Shown piece by piece: positions 24,640-31,945 of a stretch of 64,000 nucleotides of DNA (position 1 is its first letter; each line of letters opens with the position of its first letter). The notes under the pieces were generated by a model. That model ran no database searches. It was not told the origin of the DNA and saw only the letters and a list, made by a program, of their open reading frames with translations. The position numbers and the translations under genes were made by a program. Location of the stretch: the IMG/VR virus record IMGVR_UViG_3300042731_008397, positions 1 through 64,000 of that record. One strand, 5' to 3'. This DNA comes from a virus.

Positions 24640-26475
24640 ATGGAATTAGCAGCAAGAACCATTAAAATTGCCTTAACAAATCTGTCGAAACAAGACCGGG
24701 AACATTTAACACTACTCTGTATCCATGCCGCAAGAATCTATAATGCGGCATTATGGTGTTGTCGGCAGCATTATATTAACCCGTCAATAATCCCTGACTG
24801 CCCTGATTGCCTGGTATGCCCATGTAAAGAGCAGTTTGAAACACTCCGATATTCATTGTCAAAAAATAAGATCGCACAACTGGCGGTTCCTGAAGAAATA
24901 CGGGCTAAATTGCGTCCAATTACCAAGCGCAAGGTATTCCGTTCAGAGTTTGAAGAACACCTCAAAGAGTGTTTATCACGGTCTGAAATGACCGTGTATG
25001 GAGAGAAAATCTTTGAATCTTGCCAATATTACGATAGGTTTCTGACAACCTATACGTTAGATTCAAAAGTGCTTCGACACCGGGAGTCTACACGGGTTCA
25101 CTTTGAAATATCTAGCAAAACCGCCCATTATATGGTAGATCAAGCTGTTAAAGATATACGGAATTATGATAAAAGTATCTGGAAATATTTGCAGAAGCAC
25201 CACCTTTCTTTCTTACAGCTTCGGGCAGAGCAAAAAAAGAAGAAGTATCGTGATGCTCCACGAATTCCAGGATATAAAAAAGACCAGCATTATTTAGGCG
25301 AAAACCATAGAAGTGATCAAGCTCCACCATTCGGACGAATTATCGCCGAAATAGGGAATGGGTTCGTTAAAGTTGATGACCGAACATTACGCCTAAGCCT
25401 TTCAAAAACGCTTAAAGATAAAGGCTTTACACCAATTTGTATCCCGATCCCTGAGTGGCTTCAATTTAATGATATTCGGAAACTTCAAATTACTCCGAAA
25501 TTTCGGAGTGAAGAGTTTTCGGTATCATTGACATACCAAGCATCTGTTCCGACAACTACAACGCCTGACAGCATAAGGATAATGGGAATTGATCTTGGGG
25601 TTAATAATCTTGCGGCCTGTGTGGACATGGAGACTCCATTCGCGTTTTTATTCAAAGGATCTTCTGTCAAATCAATCAATTGGTTTTGGAATAAAGAATG
25701 TGCCCGATTACGGGAATGTATGGCAGATCAAGATCCTCGTTCAAAATATAGTGTAACTGAAGAGAGTATCCAACTTTTACAAACCGTTCTTCCTGATGAC
25801 CTATTATTACGGTATAAACAACTTTGTGGACAGTCTTTTGCCACAGCGCAAAAACTCATTTTAGCATGTCATTTAACAGGAGATGAACAGAAGCAATGGC
25901 AACAATTGGTTGTCCCGTTTTCGACTCAATCTCACAAATTTCCACAGTCACGGCAGCTTTACCGAATCACCCGTCGCCGGAATGCCAAAATTGAATATAT
26001 CATGCAACAGGTTGCCAGATATATTGTAGATTACTGCGTTAAGCATCACATCAATACGGTTGTTGTTGGGGTGAACGTCGGATGGAAACAAGGTGTAAAT
26101 ATAGGGAAACGGAATACTCAAAATTTTGTGCAAATCCCGTTTTTACAGTTACGGAATTATCTAAAATATGCCTGCGAGCCGGAAGGAATAGCTTATATTG
26201 AACATGAAGAAAGTTTCACATCTTTATGTTCTTTTTTGGATTATATGGAGATTCCTACGTATGATGGAAGCAACGAACTCCATACATTTTCCAAATCATT
26301 AAAAAAACGCAGGAAACGAGGACTATACCAGACAAATAACGGGACTCATGTTAACGCCGATTGTAACGGAGCCGCTAATATCGCCGTAAAAAGCGGAAAT
26401 TGGCAAGGGGATCGTAGCCAATTCCTTGCTTGTTTACGCTCACCTAAAATAATAAAATTATCAGAAATTTCTTGA
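24640..26475 (+). CDS. TnpB-derived Cas12-like (type V) effector
   Basis: 611 residues, ATG after AAAGGAGATAGCTTT. RuvC-I IRIMGIDLGVNNLAA (Asp318). At the usual RuvC-II place it reads VVVGVNVGWKQGVNIGKR (about 475-491) with Gly where Glu is normal; a Glu is instead in IEHEESFTS (523/524), as known for TnpBs with a rearranged catalytic site. RuvC-III is NADCNGAANI (Asp574). No C-terminal CxxC zinc ribbon is seen, but CPDCLVCPC (54-62) in the N-terminal part may bind metal. It is larger than TnpB (about 400) and lies next to a tracrRNA and a CRISPR array. Expected to be an RNA-guided DNA nuclease. Subtype not assignable by eye; no cas1 or cas2 nearby. Confidence 0.8.
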   Translation: MELAARTIKIALTNLSKQDREHLTLLCIHAARIYNAALWCCRQHYINPSIIPDCPDCLVCPCKEQFETLRYSLSKNKIAQLAVPEEIRAKLRPITKRKVFRSEFEEHLKECLSRSEMTVYGEKIFESCQYYDRFLTTYTLDSKVLRHRESTRVHFEISSKTAHYMVDQAVKDIRNYDKSIWKYLQKHHLSFLQLRAEQKKKKYRDAPRIPGYKKDQHYLGENHRSDQAPPFGRIIAEIGNGFVKVDDRTLRLSLSKTLKDKGFTPICIPIPEWLQFNDIRKLQITPKFRSEEFSVSLTYQASVPTTTTPDSIRIMGIDLGVNNLAACVDMETPFAFLFKGSSVKSINWFWNKECARLRECMADQDPRSKYSVTEESIQLLQTVLPDDLLLRYKQLCGQSFATAQKLILACHLTGDEQKQWQQLVVPFSTQSHKFPQSRQLYRITRRRNAKIEYIMQQVARYIVDYCVKHHINTVVVGVNVGWKQGVNIGKRNTQNFVQIPFLQLRNYLKYACEPEGIAYIEHEESFTSLCSFLDYMEIPTYDGSNELHTFSKSLKKRRKRGLYQTNNGTHVNADCNGAANIAVKSGNWQGDRSQFLACLRSPKIIKLSEIS

Positions 26476-26501
26476 CAACGGATATTTCATACAAGTAATA
26501 T
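26472..26501 (+). promoter_or_regulatory. Promoter of the tracrRNA
   Basis: TTGACA, 18 bases, TAATAT. It overlaps the end of the effector gene. The same promoter (TTGACAAC, GATATT, TAATATGGGAATTACAAG) precedes the fused copy C at 35003. Confidence 0.8.
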
Positions 26502-26507
26502 GGGAAT

Positions 26508-26604
26508 TACAAGTACCCGGAAAGTATGATACTGACCGGCTATGTGGCGTATTTCACGTCCAGTGTGGGAGGGTTTTCCCTTCCTCCGAACGCTTTCAGA
26601 GATT
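26508..26604 (+). ncRNA. Predicted tracrRNA
   Basis: Starts near GGGAATTACAAGTACCCGG. Stem 1 AGTAT/ATACT, then GGCGTATTTCACG with TCCA pairing, then GGGAGGG-TTTT-CCCTTCC, and the anti-repeat CTTTCAGAGATT (26593-26604), a perfect complement of AATCTCTGAAAG in the CRISPR repeat. After it, CCGAGCA and TGCTCGG (26606-26678) can close a further hairpin. Copies A and C share the body with paired changes in stems. Confidence 0.75.
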
Positions 26605-26744
26605 GCCGAGCAGGGGATGCTGACAAAGCAACATTCTGTATCTGCCTACAAACATGGCTAAGACAAAATGATTGCTCGGAGACTATATATAAGGCATTTG
26701 TACCCTTAAAAAGACAAAATTTATAGTTCTTTGACAGCATTTTT

Positions 26745-26813
26745 AGAGATTTGTGCCAGGTGCTCGGAAACAGGAAATTGACTTACGTGATACCGGGCAG
26801 ATAGAAACAAGCA
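26745..26813 (+). promoter_or_regulatory. CRISPR leader, possible weak promoter
   Basis: TTGACT (26778) and TAGAAA 18 bases on could drive the array; -10 match is weak. The stretch holds no gene. Confidence 0.35.
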
Positions 26814-27433
26814 GTAGAAAAGCTAATAAATCTCTGAAAGGGATTGAAAGCTTCTCATACCCGGCAAATTCTGCTTGTAATGCTGTAGAAAAGCTAATAA
26901 ATCTCTGAAAGGGATTGAAAGGACCGGGATTCGTTAACTGTCCAGGAAGCCCGGTTGAGTAGAAAAGCTAATAAATCTCTGAAAGGGATTGAAAGTCCCA
27001 TACCGTTGACGGGAATAGCCCGTCATTGAGTAGAAAAGCTAATAAATCTCTGAAAGGGATTGAAAGTACCAGAATATCCCCTGTTTGCCCGTCAACAATC
27101 GCGTAGAAAAGCTAATAAATCTCTGAAAGGGATTGAAAGGGGGCATAAAAAAGGCGCCCTCGCCAGGACGCCCAAGTAGAAAAGCTAATAAATCTCTGAA
27201 AGGGATTGAAAGCCGCTGATAGATAGCAGATTCCAGATTATAGATTTGGTAGAAAAGCTAATAAATCTCTGAAAGGGATTGAAAGGTTGAAGTAATTGGT
27301 TCATAATTTTCTCCTTAACGTGCGTAGAAAAGCTAATAAATCTCTGAAAGGGATTGAAAGATATTGGTCTGTTAGGCGTTCCCGGTTTATTTCCATGTAG
27401 AAAAGCTAATAAATCTCTGAAAGGGATTGAAAG
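26814..27433 (+). CRISPR. CRISPR array, 9 repeats of 37 bp, 8 spacers
   Basis: Nine identical repeats start at 26814, 26885, 26959, 27030, 27103, 27176, 27249, 27324 and 27397, beginning GTAGAAAAGCTAATAAATCT and ending GGGATTGAAAG. Spacers are 34-38 bases. Transcribed rightward the crRNA has a 5' handle, as in type V. Spacer 5 reversed is a GC hairpin with a T-run (a terminator), spacer 7 reversed holds AAGGAGAAAATTATG (ribosome site and start) and spacer 8 reversed begins ATGGAAATAAACCGG. No match inside this window was seen. Confidence 0.97.
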
Positions 27434-27453
27434 ACTTTGGATACTTCTTTAAA

Positions 27454-28056
27454 ATGATTCTTAATAGAAACCAAGAAATATGTTCTCTCCCGACACGGAC
27501 ACATTTGAGCTTCCAAAATTACATAATCATTGACTATACAACACAAGACACGATTGAATTATCCAAAGATCAATATAATCCGTTTAGACTAGGGAAACTT
27601 CCTATTACTTTAGATACTTCTTTCAATGTGCTTTATGTTGATCTTTTTGCTCTGAACTTCGGACAGAAAGAACCTTTGATGAAACGGGAAAACCGGACAT
27701 GGGTTTCTATTATTTACAAGTGTTCACGGGCGGTGAGAGATGAAATTTTATTATTACCCATTGAGAAAATCCATGCCGAATTTCGGAAAGAACAGTGTCC
27801 TTACCGGACTTGTCAATACTGGCAAAAAACTCCCGGAGTTAACAGAGAGATTTATTGCCTTTTAGCCCGGTATCGGCTTTTGTCTTCATTTGGAGAGGAT
27901 AAAGGCTACACGTTAGAACAAATAAGCCGGATTTTTTCAGTTTGCCGTGAATGGGTAAGACGTATCGAGGACAGCGGGTTACACCGTTTACGCAAAAGAA
28001 AGAAATCTCTGAAAGAGACTGAAAGTAAAGCGAAAGAAAGGAATAAAACATTATGA
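27454..28056 (+). CDS. Sigma-70 region-4-like regulator
   Basis: About 200 residues from ATG 27454; the frame also opens at a TTG in the last CRISPR repeat, which is less likely. The C-terminal part YTLEQISRIFSVCREWVRRI followed by EDSGLHRLRKRKKS matches sigma region 4.2 (TLEEIGxxxGVTRERVRQIE and LxxLR). Regions 2 and 3 are not evident. It might be a phage sigma-like or anti-terminator factor. It is next to the array, and a CRISPR-repeat-like sequence lies in its last codons. The next gene starts at its stop (ATGA). Confidence 0.6.
   Translation: MILNRNQEICSLPTRTHLSFQNYIIIDYTTQDTIELSKDQYNPFRLGKLPITLDTSFNVLYVDLFALNFGQKEPLMKRENRTWVSIIYKCSRAVRDEILLLPIEKIHAEFRKEQCPYRTCQYWQKTPGVNREIYCLLARYRLLSSFGEDKGYTLEQISRIFSVCREWVRRIEDSGLHRLRKRKKSLKETESKAKERNKTL
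28003..28025 (+). repeat. Degenerate CRISPR repeat 3' half inside a gene
   Basis: AAATCTCTGAAAGAGACTGA then AAG: 21 of 23 bases match the 3' end of the CRISPR repeat. The following bases (TAAAGCGAAAGAAAGGAATA) include the next ribosome site. It encodes KKSLKETESK. Confidence 0.6.
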
Positions 28057-28424
28057 AGGATATTCCAATTTATCCCAAAAAATGGGAAGCAAGTAAACCG
28101 GTAGTTGACAGGATAATGGAAAAAACTGGCCTTCCCCGAGGGACGGTCAAGAAGGTAATCGGGGCTTTTTCACAAGCACTTGTGGAACTATTGTTTGAAT
28201 CTCCTAAATTTACATGGAAACATTTAGGAGTCATTTCCTTAACAAATCGGCGGGCACATTCCCGATTTGACATTGAAACCTTTAATAAAACTGGGGGAGA
28301 GGTTAAACAGATGAGAACCATCCCGGCTTCGCCTGTTATTAACTTCTGTATTTCGACAACTTTTGCCCAGTTCTTGAGAAACTATTGGTGCCCGCTACAA
28401 GAAGAAAACCAGGAGGGAGAATGA
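28053..28424 (+). CDS. HU/IHF-like DNA-binding protein
   Basis: 123 residues. LPRGTVKKVIGAFSQALVEL, FTWKHLGVISLTNRRAHSRF, TGGEVKQMRTIPASPVINFC follow the HU/IHF order (helix pair, GxF/V strand, arm, TGE, IPA, VxF). Longer N-terminus than HU. Would bend or coat phage DNA. Coupled to the sigma-like gene. Confidence 0.65.
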   Translation: MKDIPIYPKKWEASKPVVDRIMEKTGLPRGTVKKVIGAFSQALVELLFESPKFTWKHLGVISLTNRRAHSRFDIETFNKTGGEVKQMRTIPASPVINFCISTTFAQFLRNYWCPLQEENQEGE

Positions 28425-28548
28425 TTTTTATCTTGACGACGGGCAACACCATGCCTTAACAGAAAAGTTTGCCCGTGATTTTAACCAGATGTTTAACTGT
28501 GGAATCCCTGAAGATTCCCGACTGGATGACTTATTGAGTCAACAATGA
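28421..28548 (+). pseudogene. Small ORF with a frameshift at a T-run
   Basis: ATG at 28421 after AGGAGGGAGA opens MIFILTTGNTMP and stops. One extra T in the TTTTT run would give MIFYLDDGQHHALTEKFARD and continue to SQQ at 28548. So this is a 42-residue gene with a one-base loss, or an assembly error. Confidence 0.4.
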
Positions 28549-28748
28549 TGACACCATGCCTCGTATTTAGCATTATAGTACCAGCCTAACACCTTCAGTC
28601 GGGCATGGTCTTCTGTAGAAATTTTCGTGAATTCCGGGCCAGCCCCGATACAGGATGATCCCGCTGCTATAGAATCATGAGTGGCACTAAATTCCCCGTT
28701 ATCACCTTCAGGTAAATACTTCGCTATAATCTGTAATCCTTCAAGAAT
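28539..28748 (-). CDS. Small conserved-type phage protein, start unclear
   Basis: About 70 codons, open from 28757 to a TGA at 28539, ILEGLQIIAKYLPEGDNGEF through LKVLGWYYNAKYEAWCHHC. The LxxLGW...W ending is common in small phage proteins. No ATG, GTG or TTG in frame near the 5' end, so ATT or a sequence change is implied. It follows the next gene's stop in a leftward operon. Confidence 0.45.
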   Translation of the reverse strand: MLEGLQIIAKYLPEGDNGEFSATHDSIAAGSSCIGAGPEFTKISTEDHARLKVLGWYYNAKYEAWCHHC

Positions 28749-29242
28749 CTGTTTGTTTCATCCCGTTTTACTAAGGCGATCTGGCTTGCAGGATAGAATG
28801 TATTTCCGATTGTTACCCCGATAATTGGCGATTGACATTGATCAAACTGTTCTTTGCTCACCGGATCATTACCTACCCGATAAACGGTCATATTCTCGAA
28901 TTCTTCTCCAATAACGGTCAGACCTGACCGTAAAGATTCCATCCTTGTGAAAAGCTCCGATGCCTCAGTTTTTACAAGCTCTTTAAGGTCAAGTATCGTA
29001 ACCTCAAGTGGCTCTATGGGAATCGGATTTGTTGGGCCGATTGCCTCAAAAGACGGGTGTTCATAAAAAATAACTAACCCGTCTCTACTATAATCCCAAA
29101 ATACCTGTTTCACGGTTGCATCTTTCGGAATGTTCAGTATAACGGGAATTGAAAATTTTTCCTGCTCAGGTTTCGCCAGAAACCGGGTTAAAAATGTTAC
29201 CGGAACAATAATCCCTTTAAATCGTTTTTCTTCTACTTCCAT
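28724..29242 (-). CDS. Unknown 172-residue protein
   Basis: Start at ATG 29242 (AACAAGGGAATA), which overlaps the end of the zinc-knuckle gene; longer frame runs antisense to it. VPVTFLTRFLAKPEQEKFSI, then a beta-rich part and an acidic helix. Unknown; leftward operon with the SNase and ATPase. Confidence 0.55.
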   Translation of the reverse strand: MEVEEKRFKGIIVPVTFLTRFLAKPEQEKFSIPVILNIPKDATVKQVFWDYSRDGLVIFYEHPSFEAIGPTNPIPIEPLEVTILDLKELVKTEASELFTRMESLRSGLTVIGEEFENMTVYRVGNDPVSKEQFDQCQSPIIGVTIGNTFYPASQIALVKRDETNRFLKDYRL

Positions 29243-29444
29243 TATTCCCTTGTTCCCGTAATGCAAGAGCTTTCGGGCCAGGATACCGTTCTTTCCCTGT
29301 ACCATCGCAAGCCCCACACGGCGGGCTCCCTGTGTTATCATATACTCCTGACCCGCTACATGCGGAACACGGGCGGAGTCTCCATCCGTAAACATGTTTC
29401 AAATAGTGTTCTTTCCGTGCTTGTTTTCGTTCCTGATATGTCAT
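29217..29444 (-). CDS. DnaJ-type zinc-knuckle protein
   Basis: About 75 residues. CSACSGSGVYDN and CGACDGTGKER are two CxxCxGxG motifs as in the DnaJ zinc-binding domain. Start ATG overlaps the SNase stop. Small phage proteins like this are common; role unknown, perhaps protein folding or assembly. Confidence 0.7.
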   Translation of the reverse strand: MTYQERKQARKEHYLKHVYGWRLRPCSACSGSGVYDNTGSPPCGACDGTGKERYPGPKALALREQGNNGSRRKTI

Positions 29445-30073
29445 GTAAACAACCAAACGATAATTACAATAGCCAGCCCGATCAAGAACCCTTTAAAAAC
29501 GGTCTTTACGACTTTCCCTAAATTAGACGTGTGGGGAAAAGCGGTTTTGACATCCGAAAATCCCCATAATCCGACCTTTTGACGGGCGGCATCCTGCTCT
29601 ACTTGCCGATACCGTTGTAACGCTTCAGGCGCAATAAGATCGGGGGCGTGATAAAGCTTGGCATACCCCGCCTTAAGCATTGCCTCGGATACGTCAATTT
29701 GACGAAACCAACCAGTTTCGACTGTTATAATACCGAGCAACCGCCCGAAAGCACCTCTCCATTGTTTGTTCCCTTCCGAATAATACGTGATCCGGAGTTC
29801 GTCTCCCAGGCTTAGGAGATACCCGAGAAGATCCGTTGCCTCTTTAAACCCAGTTTCCCCTTTCTCAGGAGCCTGTATAGGCCAGACTCTGATCCGTTCG
29901 CGGATCAGCCGCTTTCCAAAACCCCAATATATGGGGACGGCAAACATGACATCTATTGTATCTCCGTCTATAATCCCCGCAACACGGCATTTTCGGGTAA
30001 TTAACTGTCCGTTTTTAAACGTAGCTTTTCCCGTATTACGCCTCTGTGTTGTCTTTTTTGACGGTATTGCCAT
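29441..30073 (-). CDS. Staphylococcal-nuclease-like protein with C-terminal anchor
   Basis: 210 residues. GIIDGDTIDVMFAV, RIRVWPIQAPEKGETGFKEA, WRGAFGRLLGII and AGYAKLYHAPD give the SNase fold with the DGDT metal site. Arg and Glu of the active site fit IRVWPIQAPE. A hydrophobic helix (KGFLIGLAIVIIVWLF) anchors the C-terminus, so the nuclease is held at the membrane. N-terminus overlaps the ATPase gene end by 38 bases. Confidence 0.8.
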   Translation of the reverse strand: MAIPSKKTTQRRNTGKATFKNGQLITRKCRVAGIIDGDTIDVMFAVPIYWGFGKRLIRERIRVWPIQAPEKGETGFKEATDLLGYLLSLGDELRITYYSEGNKQWRGAFGRLLGIITVETGWFRQIDVSEAMLKAGYAKLYHAPDLIAPEALQRYRQVEQDAARQKVGLWGFSDVKTAFPHTSNLGKVVKTVFKGFLIGLAIVIIVWLFT

Positions 30074-31856
30074 CTATCGGATCTCCTGGAAATACGACCT
30101 GGGCCGACCAATCTGTCTGCCAAAGCACCTTATAAAGTTGTTGAATAAACTCCGTAGAAAATCCGCCTTTCGGCTTGACTTTCGGATCAAGAGACATAAA
30201 TTTTTTAATCTGGCTTAATGTCAGGACAGAATCTTCCTTAAAAATTGTTTTCCCCATTGCCTCAATTTTCGGGTAAGAAACAACCGAATTAATTGCTTGA
30301 CTCAGGACGTTTAATCTTGCCCTAACAACCTTGGAACTTTCTGCCATCCGCCAGTATTCGGTTATGTCCTGAGTTTTCGATATTTGTAGGGAAATTGTTT
30401 CTTTTTGTTTGGCTAATTGATCTTCTTCGTATGCGTCCCGTACTTCTTGAGGTACCGGCAATAGCTCTCTCAATTCTTTAGGTTCATAATAGTATCCTTG
30501 AAACTTCGGACGATTCGGATACCGTTCTGTGTTTAATATTCGGGCTTCACCAGCTTTCATGTCAAGGCAGTCCTGAGCTATTTTCTTATTTTGTAACAAA
30601 TGATGAGCCGCGTCCTTATCTGAAGAGAACACAATCCGGTTCTGGATTAACTGATGAAACGGTAAATGGCGTTTGTGTATTTCGTGGGCAATTAGCCCTA
30701 ACGCTAATCCAAATTTCCTTCCAACACGGAGCAAGTTGGCGATAATTTCTTTAATGCCTTCATCTTTGTAAGTATCCACAAATGTAGAGTATTCCTCTAA
30801 CCAGAGATACCAGATCGGGGCGTCTGCCAATGATCTAGGGGGTAAAGCAACCCGGCGATGATATTCCGCTTCAAATTCCCGAAAAATAGCAAGTCCTTTG
30901 CCTTCGTAAACCTCATCATGAAAAGCCGTGCTATGCACCAGAGGAAGGACTCCTTCAATTCGGGTTGTCATAGCGTGGGGATTCCGTCCGATTGGATGAT
31001 AATGTTCGTCAATGATGCTGATCCGGCAAAGGTTACGTAATTGCTGGACAATACAATCCCCGGCGAAAACGGATTTTCCTTGATTGGTCCGCCCGGCAAC
31101 GGCGATAGATTCCGCCTCAAAAAATTTCAAAAAGATTTTGATCGGTTGATGAAATGCCCGTTCTGTCACTACCGGCTCACCAACCCAAATCTGATTTTGA
31201 GGAATATCGTTCCAAATATCTCTAAGCCAGAGAATTTCTTGTCCTCCTCCACCGTCATTCCCGTCATGTGGGGGCAGAGCAATATCCTGTCGGTACGGCA
31301 ACACTTCTGCCGGGATGTTATAGTGTCCCCGTGCCCCATAGCGAGGATGAGGAAATGCTTTTACAAGATGACTCGTTGTTTCGACCAACGCACGGGCTTC
31401 CTCGTTTGCTCTCAAGATCCGGTCAGAGGACGCATTTTCCACCAGCGCCGTCCCCAGTTGACGGATAAAGGGTAACGTATTTCGGATAATCGGAATTCTA
31501 TTTACCATTTGTGTTCCGTCAAGGTTGACTTGAGTACTTGTCAAATACCGAATTCCAACCGTTTTATAGAGAAGGAATACCACTGCTATTACTACCGTAA
31601 TTGTTCCGATTGCTTGTAAATACGGGATAAATGGAGCTATTTTTGTCCATGTTTCTGCTTTTTTCAGAATTGCTTTCCCGTGTTCAATGGCGATCTTTTC
31701 TTCATACGATTCCGGGAGATCCGGAGTACTCCAAAAGAGCCAAATAATCAGAAATGCCACGAAAAAAACAGCGGCAACAATGCCGACCGGTAATAAAATC
31801 CGCTGGATTCCCCCAGTATCCGACCATGATTCATGTGTAAAGTTTTGAAAAGCCAC
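30036..31856 (-). CDS. HerA/FtsK-like membrane ATPase
   Basis: 606 residues. Two N-terminal membrane segments (about 21-44 and 80-102), then an ATPase: SIAVAGRTNQGKSVFAG (Walker A, about 250-266), ISIIDEHYHPIGR, WYLWLEEYSTFVD (Walker B-like, LEE). Then LRVGRKFGLALGLIAHE, RIVFSSDKDAAHHLL. Related to FtsK/HerA/TraG pumps that move DNA; with the anchored SNase it may act in DNA transfer or segregation. C-terminal segment is unassigned. Confidence 0.75.
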   Translation of the reverse strand: MAFQNFTHESWSDTGGIQRILLPVGIVAAVFFVAFLIIWLFWSTPDLPESYEEKIAIEHGKAILKKAETWTKIAPFIPYLQAIGTITVVIAVVFLLYKTVGIRYLTSTQVNLDGTQMVNRIPIIRNTLPFIRQLGTALVENASSDRILRANEEARALVETTSHLVKAFPHPRYGARGHYNIPAEVLPYRQDIALPPHDGNDGGGGQEILWLRDIWNDIPQNQIWVGEPVVTERAFHQPIKIFLKFFEAESIAVAGRTNQGKSVFAGDCIVQQLRNLCRISIIDEHYHPIGRNPHAMTTRIEGVLPLVHSTAFHDEVYEGKGLAIFREFEAEYHRRVALPPRSLADAPIWYLWLEEYSTFVDTYKDEGIKEIIANLLRVGRKFGLALGLIAHEIHKRHLPFHQLIQNRIVFSSDKDAAHHLLQNKKIAQDCLDMKAGEARILNTERYPNRPKFQGYYYEPKELRELLPVPQEVRDAYEEDQLAKQKETISLQISKTQDITEYWRMAESSKVVRARLNVLSQAINSVVSYPKIEAMGKTIFKEDSVLTLSQIKKFMSLDPKVKPKGGFSTEFIQQLYKVLWQTDWSAQVVFPGDPIDGNTVKKDNTEA

Positions 31857-31945
31857 AAAAGCCTCCTTCTGTGTCTCACTTGACGCCCGTCAAGCAACGA
31901 TTCAGGAGTTTACTTGTTACCCCAAATAAACTTTTTCAGGATTAT

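Noticed and set aside
26851-27396. All spacers have an open frame when reversed
   Set aside because: In 34-38 bases at least one of three frames is open by chance about nine times in ten, so this is not evidence. Only spacers 5, 7 and 8 carry clear signals.
31320-31360. Partial match of guide A to the HerA-like gene (GATGAGGAAATGC)
   Set aside because: 13 shared bases lie in the far end of the guide and only about 18 of 25 agree overall; the seed side does not match.
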